From Flavobacterium sp. JAS (GTDB lineage: Bacteria; Bacteroidota; Bacteroidia; Flavobacteriales; Flavobacteriaceae), in contig NZ_JAJMOX010000004.1 of assembly GCF_020991455.1 (NCBI RefSeq), forward strand, positions 372,001 to 436,000: a stretch of 64,000 bases of DNA, in the 5' to 3' direction. The position numbers and the translations under genes are program-made. Each line of letters begins with the position of its first letter. Within the stretch, counting starts at the first letter, position 1. This document shows positions 36,144 to 45,873 of the stretch, piece after piece. The notes under the pieces are model-generated. The model made no database searches and was not told the origin of the DNA. It saw only the letters and a program-made list of their open reading frames with translations.

Positions 36144-37382
36144 TTACAATTCTAAAGCACGTTTAGCATCGCCATTCATTAATAATTCTACTGGATTTTC
36201 TAAAGCTTCTTTTACAGCAACTAAGAAACCAACAGACTCACGTCCGTCGATGATTCTGTGGTCATAAGAAAGAGCCACATACATCATTGGGTGAATTTCA
36301 ACTTTACCATTTACAGCAATTGGACGCTCAATAATATTGTGCATTCCTAAAATTCCTGATTGAGGAGGGTTGATAATTGGAGTACTTAACATACTTCCAA
36401 AAACACCACCGTTTGTAATTGTGAAAGTTCCTCCAGTCATATCGTCAACAGTAATTTGACCATCACGAGCTCTTAAAGCTAATCTTTTGATTTCAGCTTC
36501 AATTCCACGGAAAGTTAATAATTCAGCATTACGAACAACAGGAACCATTAAACCTTTTGGTCCAGAAACTGCGATTGAGATATCAGCAAAATCGTAAGCG
36601 ATTTTGTAATCACCATCCATCATTGAGTTAACATCAGGATACAATTGTAAAGCTCTTGTAACTGCTTTTGTAAAGAATGACATAAAACCTAATCCTAAAC
36701 CACCATGTTTTGCTTTGAAAGCATCTTTGTATTCGTTACGAATTTGGTTAATTGGAGTCATGTTAACTTCGTTGAAAGTTGTTAACATTGCTGTTTCGTT
36801 TTTAGCAGCAACTAATCTCTCAGCTACTTTACGACGTAACATTGATAATTTTGTACGCTCACTTCCACGGCTTCCACCAGTTGGAGTTCCCATAGAAGGT
36901 ACTGCATTAAGAGCATCTTCTTTAGTGATTCTTCCGTCTTTACCAGTTCCTGAAACAGTTGCTGGTGCTATGTTTTTCTCGTCTAATATTTTTCTAGCCG
37001 CTGGAGATGGAGTTCCAGAAGCATAAGTTGCTGCTGCAGGTGCTGCTTTTGGAGCTTCTGCTTTTACTTCAGCCTTTGGAGCTTCTGCTTTCGGTGCCTC
37101 AGCTTTTGGAGCTTCTGCTGCCGGAGCAGATCCTGAAGGTTTTACACCATCTGTATCAATTAAACAAACTACAGCTCCTACTGCAACTGCGTCACCTTCT
37201 TCTGCTTTAAGCGTAATAATTCCGCTCATTTCAGCCGGTAATTCAAGAGTTGCTTTGTCTGAATCAACTTCAGCAATAGCTTGATCTTTTTCTACATAAT
37301 CTCCGTCTTTTACTAACCAAGTTGCAATTTCAACTTCTTTTATTGATTCCCCTGGTGATGGGACTTTCATTTCTAAAATCAT
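36144..37382 (-). CDS. sucB: 2-oxoglutarate dehydrogenase E2, dihydrolipoyl succinyltransferase
   Basis: 412 residues. Lipoyl domain with Lys43 in [10 protein letters not shown]; an Ala/Pro/Lys/Glu hinge made of APKAE repeats (about 88-115); E3-binding domain near 125-160; catalytic domain ending in [11 protein letters not shown] with His375 and Asp379. Transfers succinyl groups to CoA in the TCA cycle. 72 bp after sucA, with a hairpin in the spacer. Confidence 0.95.
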   Translation of the reverse strand: MILEMKVPSPGESIKEVEIATWLVKDGDYVEKDQAIAEVDSDKATLELPAEMSGIITLKAEEGDAVAVGAVVCLIDTDGVKPSGSAPAAEAPKAEAPKAEAPKAEVKAEAPKAAPAAATYASGTPSPAARKILDEKNIAPATVSGTGKDGRITKEDALNAVPSMGTPTGGSRGSERTKLSMLRRKVAERLVAAKNETAMLTTFNEVNMTPINQIRNEYKDAFKAKHGGLGLGFMSFFTKAVTRALQLYPDVNSMMDGDYKIAYDFADISIAVSGPKGLMVPVVRNAELLTFRGIEAEIKRLALRARDGQITVDDMTGGTFTITNGGVFGSMLSTPIINPPQSGILGMHNIIERPIAVNGKVEIHPMMYVALSYDHRIIDGRESVGFLVAVKEALENPVELLMNGDAKRALEL

Positions 37383-37408
37383 CTTATTTTTTGTTTAAGG
37401 TTTTTATG

Positions 37409-37440
37409 GTTTCAGTCCCGATAGCTATTGGGATTGAAAC
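37409..37440. repeat. Hairpin in the sucA-sucB spacer
   Basis: Arms GTTTCAGTCCC and GGGATTGAAAC around GATAGCTATT. The core CCCGATAGCTATTGGG is nearly the same as the centre of modular repeat copy C (TCCCGATGGCTATCGGGA), so the short palindrome also exists without the outer frame. It may lower or protect the sucB part of the mRNA. Confidence 0.65.
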
Positions 37441-37454
37441 TTGAAACATTCTTT

Positions 37455-40229
37455 TTATCTGAATAAATTTTTATCGAAAACCATTCTAATTGCATCTGCA
37501 TGACGACGTTTTGCACGTGTGTAACTTCCTGATGCTGGTGCAGCATAAGCTTTTAACGAAGCTAATCTCCATTTTACAAGATCAAAGTTCATTAACATAA
37601 AGCTGTAAGCTCCCATGTTTTTAGGTTCTTCCTGAGCCCAAACATAATCATCAGCATTTGGATATTTTGCAATGATTTCTTTGATTTGCTCAACCGGGAA
37701 AGGGAATAATTGCTCGATACGAACAACTGCAACGTCATTTCTTCCGTTGTTTTCTCTTTCAGCAACAATGTCATAGTAGAATTTACCAGTAACAAAAACC
37801 AAAGTTTTTACCGCTTTTTTATCTACTGCATTATCATCAATTGTTTCCTGGAAACTTCCTTTTGCTAATTCTTCTACTGTAGAAACACATCTTGGATCAC
37901 GTAATAAACTTTTTGGAGAGAAAACTACCAAAGGTTTACGGAAATTCGTTTTCATTTGTCTTCTTAACAAGTGGAAGAAGTTGGCTGGAGTTGTACAATC
38001 TGCAACATACATATTTTGTCTTGCACAAAGTTGTAAGTAACGCTCCATTCTTGCAGAAGAGTGTTCTGCACCTTGTCCTTCATATCCGTGAGGCAATAAT
38101 AAAACGATACCATTTTGGTTGTTCCATTTATCTTCACCACAAGAAATATATTGGTCAATCATGATTTGGGCTCCATTAGAGAAATCTCCAAATTGTGCTT
38201 CCCAAATCGTTAATGCATTTGGATTTGCTAATGCATATCCGTAATCAAAACCAAGAACTCCGTACTCTGATAAAAGAGAATTGAATACTCCGAATTTTCC
38301 TTTTTTGTTCTCGATAGCGTCCAGTAGAATTACTTCTTCTTCAGAATCTTCAACTTTTACTACAGCATGACGGTGAGAGAATGTACCGCGCTCTACGTCC
38401 TGACCAGAAATACGAACATCAAATCCCTCTGTCAAAAGAGATCCGTAAGCAAGAGCTTCTGCAGTTCCCCAATCGATAGTGTTATTATCGTATCCAGTTT
38501 TTCTGTCTGTGACAATTTTAGATATTTTACTGATGAATTTCTTGTCAGCAGGTAATGTCGAGATTGTATTGATGATAGAATCTAATCCTTTTTTGTCAAA
38601 AGCAGTATCTACTTTTTGAAGCATTTGAGTATCTGTCACCTGAACAAATCCGTTCCATTCGTTTTTCATGAATGGAGTTATGATTGTCAAATCTTTTTTA
38701 CGAGAAGCTTCTAAATTCTCCTCCATATTAGATTTGTATTCTTTTTCTAAAGCATTTACATAAGAAGCATCGATTACGCCGTCTGACAATAATTGCTCTG
38801 CATAAATATCTCTTGGATTTTTATGTTTTGCGATGATTTTATATAAAACCGGTTGTGTAAAACGAGGTTCGTCACCTTCGTTATGACCGTATTTTCTGTA
38901 TCCTAATAAATCGATAAATACGTCACGTCCAAATTGCATTCTGTAGTCTAATGCAAAAGATACTGCGTGTACAACAGCTTCAGCGTCGTCAGCATTTACG
39001 TGTAGTACTGGCGATAATGTTACTTTGGCAACGTCTGTACAATAAGTAGAGGAACGAGCGTCTAAATAATTCGTTGTAAAACCAACCTGATTGTTGATTA
39101 CAATGTGGATTGTTCCTCCAGTTTTGTAACCGTCAAGTTGAGCCATTTGGATGATTTCATACAAGATACCTTGTCCTGCAATTGCAGCATCTCCGTGAAC
39201 GGCGATAGGTAATACTTTAGAGAAATCGTCAGCATAATATTTATCTTGTTTTGCTCTTGTGATTCCTTCAATTACAGCTCCAACCGTTTCTAAGTGAGAA
39301 GGGTTTGGTGCTAAATTGATATTGATGCTTTTTCCTGATCTTGTTTTTTTGTCAGCCGTAAGACCTAAGTGGTATTTTACGTCACCATCAAAATATTCCT
39401 GATCATAATCTTTACCGTCAAACTCACCAAAGATATCCTGAGTTGATTTTCCGAAGATGTTTGCCAAAACGTTCAAACGACCACGGTGAGCCATTCCCAT
39501 TACGAATTGTTCAACACCTTTTTCAGCAGCTTGTTCGATCAAAGCGTCTAAAGCCGGGATAATAGATTCACCACCTTCTAGTGAGAATCTTTTTTGCCCA
39601 ACATATTTAGTATGTAAGAAGTTCTCGAAAGAAACTGCTTGATTTAATTTGTTTAAGATAGTTTTCTTTTCTTCAGAAGAAAAATTAGGCTGATTAACAT
39701 TTACAGCTAATTTATCCTGAATCCATTTTACAACGCCAGGATTTCTGATGTACATATATTCAATACCAATGTGTTGGCAGTAAATAGATTTAAGACGCGT
39801 TACAATGTCTTGTAATGTAGATGGTCCCACTCCGATAGTCTGAGCAGCATCAAAAACTGTTGAAAGATCAGCAGTTGTTAATCCAAAATTTTCAATATCT
39901 AAAGTTGGAGACGAAGTTCTACGGTCACGAACAGGATTTGTTTTTGTAAACAAGTGTCCTCTTGTACGGTATCCATCAATTAATTTTAGAACGTTAAATT
40001 CTTTTTGCAGTTTTTCTGAAACTTTACTGTAATCTGTGTTGTCGCTAGTCACATATTCAACAATTCGTTGAACTGGATTTTCGTCATTATAAGTCGTTTG
40101 TCCAAAGTCGAAACCTTGAAAAAAACTTCTCCAGCTTGGCTCAACGCTATCTGGATTTACTAAATACTGATCATATAATTGTGCGAAAAACTCTGTATGC
40201 GCTGCATTTAAAAATGAAAACCTATCCAT
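37455..40229 (-). CDS. sucA: 2-oxoglutarate dehydrogenase E1
   Basis: 924 residues from the ATG at 40227-40229 (MDRFSFLNAAH); a TTG 39 bp upstream falls in the -7 box and is rejected. Thiamine-diphosphate enzyme with HGDAAIAGQGI and HIVINNQVGFTT in the cofactor region and AHRGRLNVLANIFGK upstream. The N-terminal E2-binding helix is present. Decarboxylates 2-oxoglutarate in the cytosol and hands succinyl to SucB. E3 is not in this window. Confidence 0.95.
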   Translation of the reverse strand: MDRFSFLNAAHTEFFAQLYDQYLVNPDSVEPSWRSFFQGFDFGQTTYNDENPVQRIVEYVTSDNTDYSKVSEKLQKEFNVLKLIDGYRTRGHLFTKTNPVRDRRTSSPTLDIENFGLTTADLSTVFDAAQTIGVGPSTLQDIVTRLKSIYCQHIGIEYMYIRNPGVVKWIQDKLAVNVNQPNFSSEEKKTILNKLNQAVSFENFLHTKYVGQKRFSLEGGESIIPALDALIEQAAEKGVEQFVMGMAHRGRLNVLANIFGKSTQDIFGEFDGKDYDQEYFDGDVKYHLGLTADKKTRSGKSININLAPNPSHLETVGAVIEGITRAKQDKYYADDFSKVLPIAVHGDAAIAGQGILYEIIQMAQLDGYKTGGTIHIVINNQVGFTTNYLDARSSTYCTDVAKVTLSPVLHVNADDAEAVVHAVSFALDYRMQFGRDVFIDLLGYRKYGHNEGDEPRFTQPVLYKIIAKHKNPRDIYAEQLLSDGVIDASYVNALEKEYKSNMEENLEASRKKDLTIITPFMKNEWNGFVQVTDTQMLQKVDTAFDKKGLDSIINTISTLPADKKFISKISKIVTDRKTGYDNNTIDWGTAEALAYGSLLTEGFDVRISGQDVERGTFSHRHAVVKVEDSEEEVILLDAIENKKGKFGVFNSLLSEYGVLGFDYGYALANPNALTIWEAQFGDFSNGAQIMIDQYISCGEDKWNNQNGIVLLLPHGYEGQGAEHSSARMERYLQLCARQNMYVADCTTPANFFHLLRRQMKTNFRKPLVVFSPKSLLRDPRCVSTVEELAKGSFQETIDDNAVDKKAVKTLVFVTGKFYYDIVAERENNGRNDVAVVRIEQLFPFPVEQIKEIIAKYPNADDYVWAQEEPKNMGAYSFMLMNFDLVKWRLASLKAYAAPASGSYTRAKRRHADAIRMVFDKNLFR

Positions 40230-40265
40230 AATATGAGTGAATATACTTTTTGTTAAATAGAATGG

Positions 40266-40273
40266 CAAAAGTA
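40266..40273 (-). promoter_or_regulatory. -7 box TACTTTTG of sucA
   Basis: Exact TAnnTTTG match 36 nt before the sucA ATG, between the divergent genes. No clean TTG at the usual spacing. Confidence 0.45.
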
Positions 40274-40345
40274 CAACAATCGCATTTATTTAAATCTTTT
40301 TTTTACGTACTTTTACGTAAAAATTTGTTAAAAATAGCTCTTACT

Positions 40346-40897
40346 ATGAATATAAATCAAATTTCAATCGTTTTCAAAAGCTTTTTTGTGATTTTGATAG
40401 TCTCATTTTCAAGTTCTGCAATTGCACAGCAAAAGTATGTTATTGATAACAGCAATCATTTTTGGGAGAAAGTTCAGTTTGGCGGTGGTCTTGGTTTAGG
40501 AATTGGTTCTGGTTATACAGATATTTCGGTAATGCCAAGTGCGATCTATAATGTAAATGAAATAGTAGCGGTTGGAGTTGGTTTGCAATTCGGATATTTA
40601 TCTTCAAAAAACTATTATGACTCCTTTGTTTACGGCGGAAGTTTGGTTACACTTATAAACCCAATTCCCGAAATTCAATTGTCTGCAGAGTTAGAACAAG
40701 TGCGTGTAAACACCGATTATGATGCAACGCAATATAGACCTTCTTACTCCGATAATTATTGGAATACAGCCTTATATCTTGGTGCAGGTTACAGAACCGG
40801 AAGCGTAACTATCGGTGCACGTTACGATGTTTTATATAATGCCGAAACTAGTCTTTACGGATCTGGATTTATGCCTTTTGTTCGTGTATATTTCTGA
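40346..40897 (+). CDS. Small outer-membrane beta-barrel-like protein
   Basis: 183 residues from the ATG at 40346; the frame is open further upstream but that part overlaps the sucA promoter. Signal peptide ends at about SSAIAQ (27). The mature part alternates hydrophobic and polar residues with many Gly and Tyr (FGGGLGLGIGSGYTD) and ends in FVRVYF with terminal Phe, typical of an eight-strand outer-membrane barrel. Relatives beside sucA are sometimes labelled alpha-ketoglutarate decarboxylase, which the sequence does not support. Confidence 0.75.
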   Translation: MNINQISIVFKSFFVILIVSFSSSAIAQQKYVIDNSNHFWEKVQFGGGLGLGIGSGYTDISVMPSAIYNVNEIVAVGVGLQFGYLSSKNYYDSFVYGGSLVTLINPIPEIQLSAELEQVRVNTDYDATQYRPSYSDNYWNTALYLGAGYRTGSVTIGARYDVLYNAETSLYGSGFMPFVRVYF

Positions 40898-40902
40898 TTT
40901 AA

Positions 40903-40940
40903 AGTTGCTAAGACTATGAGTTGCTAAGTTTCTAAGATTT
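40903..40940. repeat. Degenerate TTGCTAAG repeat
   Basis: AGTTGCTAAG and related words in tandem, in the opposite orientation to the 3052-3084 run and matching 41511-41545. It lies between two same-strand genes. Confidence 0.45.
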
Positions 40941-40953
40941 AAAAAATACAAAT

Positions 40954-41517
40954 TTGAAAAAATATATTTTTGTCCTTATTGTTATTGTAATTTCGAGTTG
41001 TAACAATTCTATTAAAGTAGATGTTGTGGATAAAAAAGTTGTAGAGAAAGAATTAACACCTTTTTTCGATTCAAATAAAATCGATCATTATTATTTGAAT
41101 TTTTCTGAGGAGGATTTTGTGAAACTTACTAGTAAAATTCCCTCTACTAAAAAAGAAAAAGAATTCTCTAATTTATATATGGGGTATTATCCGGATAGTA
41201 TTCCAAAAGAAAATTTTGAGAAAATACTATTAAAACACAATTATAAAAAATCAAACTTATCCATAAAGCAAGAAAAAAAGATTCAAAATGTTTTTAGTGC
41301 GCAAGATTCTTTAATGACCGAAGGGTATGCTTGTGTGGCAGAATATCGAGATATTTTTATTTTTAAGAAAAAAGAAAAAACAATAGGAATAGCAAAGATT
41401 TGTTTTAAATGCGGTCGCTTTCAAATTATAGGAAGTAAACTTGATGTTAGCGGATTTGGCCTTTGGTCTGAATTAGACAGATTAAAAAGTATTATCAGGC
41501 CCAACGAAAAACCTTAG
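40954..41517 (+). CDS. Lipoprotein of unknown function, TTG start (187 aa)
   Basis: No ATG fits. The TTG at 40954 begins a good lipoprotein signal, KKYIFVLIVIVISSC, with Cys16 as the probable lipidated residue, which decides the start. The mature part is lysine-rich with no recognised motif; CFKCGRF near the C-terminus holds two of the few cysteines. It follows the barrel protein by 56 bp. Confidence 0.7.
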   Translation: MKKYIFVLIVIVISSCNNSIKVDVVDKKVVEKELTPFFDSNKIDHYYLNFSEEDFVKLTSKIPSTKKEKEFSNLYMGYYPDSIPKENFEKILLKHNYKKSNLSIKQEKKIQNVFSAQDSLMTEGYACVAEYRDIFIFKKKEKTIGIAKICFKCGRFQIIGSKLDVSGFGLWSELDRLKSIIRPNEKP

Positions 41518-41545
41518 TAACTCAGTATCTTAGCAACTTAGAGCC
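41511..41545. repeat. Degenerate CTTAG repeat
   Basis: CTTAGTAACTCAGTATCTTA and following words; overlaps the stop codon of the lipoprotein gene. Third run of this type in the window. Confidence 0.45.
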
Positions 41546-41547
41546 TT

Positions 41548-41901
41548 CTACTTAAAATTCTTTCGAAACCAAACCTTCTGCCATTCTCTTTTCAATACCA
41601 AAAACGAAACTTGTTCAGCCAGAATAACCAAATCAGAACCGTCTAGTTTTTTGATTTCACTTTCCGATACATCGATAATATAAAGCAGGTTTAAATATTC
41701 AGCGAATTTGTACTGAATCATTCGGTAGATTTTTTCGTGAAACTGAATTTTTAATTCGTCGGGAGAAATGCTTAACGGAAAATCGATGCCTTCATTTGCC
41801 AAATTAAAGTCTTTATTAATTTGTTCAATCAGGTTTAGGTATAGGTTTTCTTTTTCGGCATCAGCCAATAAAAAATCGGTATTTTCAGGAATTGGAAACA
41901 T
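41548..41901 (-). CDS. Conserved-looking hypothetical protein, 117 aa
   Basis: Acidic, helical, cytosolic (no signal or membrane segment). Begins MFPIPENTDFLLADAEKENL and ends with a basic patch KREWQKVWFRKNF. No named domain recognised. Convergent with the lipoprotein gene and 41 bp downstream of the LacI-type regulator on the same strand, so possibly co-transcribed with it. Confidence 0.7.
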   Translation of the reverse strand: MFPIPENTDFLLADAEKENLYLNLIEQINKDFNLANEGIDFPLSISPDELKIQFHEKIYRMIQYKFAEYLNLLYIIDVSESEIKKLDGSDLVILAEQVSFLVLKREWQKVWFRKNFK

Positions 41902-41942
41902 TGATGCTTTTTAAGAATTGACGCAAAGTTAAAACTAAAAAA

Positions 41943-42968
41943 TCATTTAACGGTTGATTCTCTTTCAATGATTCTTGTAGGAAGTTCAATAATTTGATGT
42001 GTTACCGGTCGATGCTCTTTTATGTCCATAATTTCATCAATTAAAAGAGAAACTGCCTGATGTCCCATTTCGAATCCGGGTTGATCAATTGTCGTTAATT
42101 TGGGTGAAATAACCGTACTCATAAACCAATTACTGAATCCAAAAACAGCAACTTGTTCCGGAGTTTTTATTCCCGCTTCATTAAAATATTTTATAATCCC
42201 GATCGCAACCAGATCTGTAATGGCAAAAATGGCATCAATATCTGGATGCTCCGTCATTATTTTTTGAGCATTTTCGTAGCCATCTTCAAAATCAGTATTG
42301 TTGTCGCAAACATAAACCAGTTTGGAATCGTACTCAATTCCGTGTGCTTCAAGCGCTCTTTTATAACCTAGAAAGCGATCGATAGAATTTTGCGGAACAT
42401 ACGAACCTCTAAAATGGGCAATTTTTTTATATCCTTTATTAATAAGGTAGGTCACGGCATCATAAGCCGCTTTGGCGTCATTAATAACCACTTTAGAACA
42501 ATCAACTCTTTTGGCAATTTTATCAAAAAGAACAACAGGAGTATTTTTTCGAATGGCTTCATTAATATGAGTGAAATCATCCGTTTCGTTAGAAAGTGAC
42601 ATTAGAACGCCGTCAACTCGTTTTTGAATTAATAATGCAAGTTGTTTTTTCTCGAGTTCGTACTTTTCATTTGATTGTAATATAATGACCAAATAACCTC
42701 TTTTTTCGGCTTCTTCCAGAATACCATTTAATACACTCGAGAAAAAATGATGCACAGTGGCCGGAATAATGACGCCAATTGTTTTGGTTTCATTAGTTCT
42801 AAGATTCACCGCAACCGAGTTTGGCATATAGTTCATGGTTTCGGCCATTTCGATAACTCTGGCGCGTGTAGATTTACTAATATCCGTATATCCTTTTAAC
42901 GCTTTTGAAACCGTTGTAACCGAAATTCCCAGTGCCGAGGCTATATCTATTAATTTTGTGTCATTCAT
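41943..42968 (-). CDS. LacI-family transcriptional regulator, probable trehalose locus repressor
   Basis: 341 residues. HTH at about 4-24 (KLIDIASALGISVTTVSKAL) with the hinge helix NSVAVNLR, then a periplasmic-binding-protein-like sugar domain. Divergent from the TonB receptor gene, with two LacI-type palindromes in the 164-bp shared region. Its effector is presumably trehalose or a derivative, by context only. Confidence 0.88.
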   Translation of the reverse strand: MNDTKLIDIASALGISVTTVSKALKGYTDISKSTRARVIEMAETMNYMPNSVAVNLRTNETKTIGVIIPATVHHFFSSVLNGILEEAEKRGYLVIILQSNEKYELEKKQLALLIQKRVDGVLMSLSNETDDFTHINEAIRKNTPVVLFDKIAKRVDCSKVVINDAKAAYDAVTYLINKGYKKIAHFRGSYVPQNSIDRFLGYKRALEAHGIEYDSKLVYVCDNNTDFEDGYENAQKIMTEHPDIDAIFAITDLVAIGIIKYFNEAGIKTPEQVAVFGFSNWFMSTVISPKLTTIDQPGFEMGHQAVSLLIDEIMDIKEHRPVTHQIIELPTRIIERESTVK

Positions 42969-43014
42969 GAAATAAAAGTACTAAAAATAAACCGCATTGA
43001 TAAAATTTTAAGTT

Positions 43015-43030
43015 CCGAAAACGTTTTAGG
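43015..43030. promoter_or_regulatory. LacI-type operator 1 (CCGAAAACGTTTTAGG)
   Basis: Palindrome with CG centre and one mismatched pair. Its centre is 21 bp from operator 2, two helical turns, so both face the same side of the DNA. Confidence 0.7.
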
Positions 43031-43035
43031 TGTTT

Positions 43036-43051
43036 TCGAAAACGTTTTCGA
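43036..43051. promoter_or_regulatory. LacI-type operator 2 (TCGAAAACGTTTTCGA)
   Basis: Perfect 16-bp palindrome of the classical LacI/GalR type, in the shared upstream region of the regulator and the receptor gene. Confidence 0.8.
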
Positions 43052-43084
43052 TTTTTAATTCCTATATTCCTTATTATTAGTTAC

Positions 43085-43092
43085 TAAGTTTG
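43085..43092 (+). promoter_or_regulatory. Candidate -7 box TAAGTTTG of the trehalose-locus operon
   Basis: Exact TAnnTTTG match 40 nt before the receptor ATG and 33 nt after operator 2. No TTG at 19-22 nt upstream, as expected of a promoter needing help or tightly repressed. Confidence 0.45.
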
Positions 43093-43132
43093 ACAGTGAT
43101 AACCATAATTACTAACTAACCGAACAAAAAAA

Positions 43133-45772
43133 ATGAAAAAGCTACACTATTATTTAGGCACATTACTTTTGATGTTTTGCCTGTTTTTTTTACCAAATAA
43201 TCTGTTTGCCCAAAATCAAAACACTGTTTCAGGAAAAGTACTCGACGATAGCGGAGTAACGGTTCCGGGAGCCAATGTATCTATTAAGGAAACAGGAAAA
43301 AGTACGATTACGGATGAAAACGGAGGATATTCATTCTCGAACATCGAAGCCGGAACTTATACTATTATTGCAACAAATGTGGGTTACAAAACCTTCGAGA
43401 AAAAGATTGCAATAAAAGAAGGAGAATCTTTAGAAGTGAATTTACTTCTTGAAGGAGAATCACAAAGTTTGAAAGAAGTTGTGGTTACAGGATCTTCAAG
43501 TCCGAGATCAAAACTTGAATCGAGCGTTGCAATTACTACAATGGGAGCCAAAGCAATCGAAGACAGAGCGCCATCAAGTACGGCGGCTTTATTGCAAACC
43601 ATTCCGGGATTTGTAGTTGAGGCATCTGGGGGAGAAATTGGAAACAACCTTTTTGCAAGAGGAATTCCATCAGCGGGAGCTTATGAATATGTGCAAATTC
43701 AGGAAGATGGATTACCGGTTTTTGAAGACGGTGCATTGCAATTTGCGAATGCCGATACGTTTTATAGATTAGACGAAACCGTAAGTAAAATGGAAGCGGT
43801 TCGTGGAGGTTCGGCATCTATTTTTGCCAACAATGCTCCAGGGGGAATTATCAATTTCATTTCGAAAACAGGTCAGAATGAATTTATGGGAAGAGCAAAA
43901 TTCACGACTTCAGATTACGGAATGTTCAGAACTGATCTTAATTTATCTGGCGCTTTAATTAAAGATAAATTATTCTTTAACGTTGGAGGTTTCTATAGAG
44001 CTGATAATGGCGTAAGAAATACTGGATTTACAGCAAATAAAGGAGGTCAGATAAAAGGAAACATTACCTATAAATTTGATGATGATGATTATTTGAGAGT
44101 TAACTTCAAACATCTTGACGACAGAAACACCTTTTATTTACCAATTCCGCTAAAAAGTAATAACGGAAAAATTGAAGGAATTCCTGGTTTTAATCCAAAT
44201 TACGGAACATTGACTTCAGTAAACTTTAGTCATTTGAATGTACCTCAATATGGTGGCGGAACTTTTAGCGCAGATTTAGAAGATGGTTCTCATCCGGTTA
44301 TCAACTCAATTGGAGCTGAATTCAAAAAGAAAATTTCTGAAAAAGTAACGTTCAAAAATGCTTTCAAAAACACCAATATCGATTTAAATTACAATGCAAT
44401 TTTTCCAAACGGAGGTCCTTGGACACAAGATGCTTACGCAACAAGCGTTCAAAACACAACGGCTAGTAATCTAACCTATTCTTATGTAGATAACGGACAA
44501 ACTCTTGATCCAAATGCATTGATTATGAGAGCTGATCTTTGGCATATTGATAAAAAGATGAACAATTTTGCCAATAATTTCTCTTTCAACTTTGATTTAG
44601 ATCCTGTAAAATTAACTGCTGGTTACTATTATTCTAACTGGAAATCAAATCAATACTGGAACTGGAATTCTTATTTGGTAAATGTTTCAGACAATCCAAG
44701 ATTATTAAATGTAAAAGACAATACAACCGGAGTTGATCATACCTGGAATGGTGTAGAAAGAATCACTTGGTTAGAAAGAGATGCACAAACCAAAGGACTT
44801 TTGAATGATATTTATGCTGACGCCGAAATTAAAGCAACAGATAATTTGACTTTTAACGCTGGTTTAAGATACAACAAAGACAAATATTCAGGTTACAGAG
44901 ATAACGCCAGATTTTTTGCTGAAGATTTAGGAATTTTAGACAATAATACGGCCGATGACAAAGTTACAACGGTAAAAGGTAATCCTTATACATACTGGAG
45001 ATATGATGTGAGCGAATGGTCGTATACTGCTGCAGGAAACTATAAATTCAATGACAATATGGCTTCGTATGTTCGTTACAGCCACGGTTTTAGATCGCCA
45101 ATTGAAGAGTCATTTTATGATAATGCTGCCGATTTAAGCAAATTAGAAAATACCGAAGTAAATCAATTCGAATTAGGTTATAAATATTCTAATTCATTCT
45201 TTAATGTGAATGCCAATTTATTTCACATGGGCTTGAAAAATGTTGCCTTTACTGATATCTTATCTGACGGAAGTTCTGAGAATAAATTTGCTGATGTAAA
45301 CAATATTGGTCTTGAAGTAGAAACCAATGCAAGATACAAAATGGTAAAAGTGAACTTTACATTTACGGTTCAAAAACCGGAGTACGATAATTTTACAGGA
45401 ACAAATGCTGATGGTTCTACTTTTGATTTTAACGGAAATACAGCACGAAGAATCCCTAAGTTTTTCTGTAATCTAAGACCAGAAGTAGATATTACAAAAG
45501 ATCTTACAGCGTATGTTCAGTTCTCTTATTTTGATAAAAAATTTACAAATCAGGATAACAAACAAGTTTTACCGGCTTATAAAGAGGTTGGAGCAGGTTT
45601 AAATTATACCTATAATAATCTTCGTTTTGCAGTTGATGCTTCGAATTTATTCAACGAAATTGGTTTAACCGAGGGAGACCCAAGACAAACGACATCCGCG
45701 GCAAGCGATGTGTTTATGGCAAGACCAATTTTAGGACGTGCCTTTAGATTTTCGGTAGCGATTAATTTCTAA
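43133..45772 (+). CDS. TonB-dependent receptor of the trehalose locus
   Basis: 879 residues. Signal peptide to about NNLFAQ (27); carboxypeptidase-like domain (about 31-115); plug with GGSASIFANNAPGGIINFIS; barrel ending in AFRFSVAINF with terminal Phe. Lies between the LacI regulator and an MFS transporter plus trehalase, so sugar import across the outer membrane is inferred. There is no SusD partner beside it. Confidence 0.85.
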   Translation: MKKLHYYLGTLLLMFCLFFLPNNLFAQNQNTVSGKVLDDSGVTVPGANVSIKETGKSTITDENGGYSFSNIEAGTYTIIATNVGYKTFEKKIAIKEGESLEVNLLLEGESQSLKEVVVTGSSSPRSKLESSVAITTMGAKAIEDRAPSSTAALLQTIPGFVVEASGGEIGNNLFARGIPSAGAYEYVQIQEDGLPVFEDGALQFANADTFYRLDETVSKMEAVRGGSASIFANNAPGGIINFISKTGQNEFMGRAKFTTSDYGMFRTDLNLSGALIKDKLFFNVGGFYRADNGVRNTGFTANKGGQIKGNITYKFDDDDYLRVNFKHLDDRNTFYLPIPLKSNNGKIEGIPGFNPNYGTLTSVNFSHLNVPQYGGGTFSADLEDGSHPVINSIGAEFKKKISEKVTFKNAFKNTNIDLNYNAIFPNGGPWTQDAYATSVQNTTASNLTYSYVDNGQTLDPNALIMRADLWHIDKKMNNFANNFSFNFDLDPVKLTAGYYYSNWKSNQYWNWNSYLVNVSDNPRLLNVKDNTTGVDHTWNGVERITWLERDAQTKGLLNDIYADAEIKATDNLTFNAGLRYNKDKYSGYRDNARFFAEDLGILDNNTADDKVTTVKGNPYTYWRYDVSEWSYTAAGNYKFNDNMASYVRYSHGFRSPIEESFYDNAADLSKLENTEVNQFELGYKYSNSFFNVNANLFHMGLKNVAFTDILSDGSSENKFADVNNIGLEVETNARYKMVKVNFTFTVQKPEYDNFTGTNADGSTFDFNGNTARRIPKFFCNLRPEVDITKDLTAYVQFSYFDKKFTNQDNKQVLPAYKEVGAGLNYTYNNLRFAVDASNLFNEIGLTEGDPRQTTSAASDVFMARPILGRAFRFSVAINF

Positions 45773-45802
45773 ATTTATATAAAATCAAATGGTATATGGT
45801 AT

Positions 45803-45833
45803 TGTAGAGGCGCACAGCAGTGCGTCTCTCACA
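45803..45833. repeat. Palindromic GTAGAGGCGCAC hairpin between receptor and MFS genes
   Basis: Left arm GAGGCGCAC, loop AGCA, right arm GTGCGTCTC (one G-T type mismatch). Related to 3011-3040. It is inside a probable operon, so it might partly reduce downstream expression. Confidence 0.7.
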
Positions 45834-45873
45834 CCATAACCACAACGTAGGGAAACAAATCACATCCAGAAAA

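Noticed and set aside
37007..37210. Leucine-rich frame opposite the sucB hinge
   Set aside because: It is the antisense of APKAE codons; no promoter or start context.
40346..40897. Alpha-ketoglutarate decarboxylase label for the small gene beside sucA
   Set aside because: The protein is a short exported beta-barrel with no cofactor or catalytic motif.
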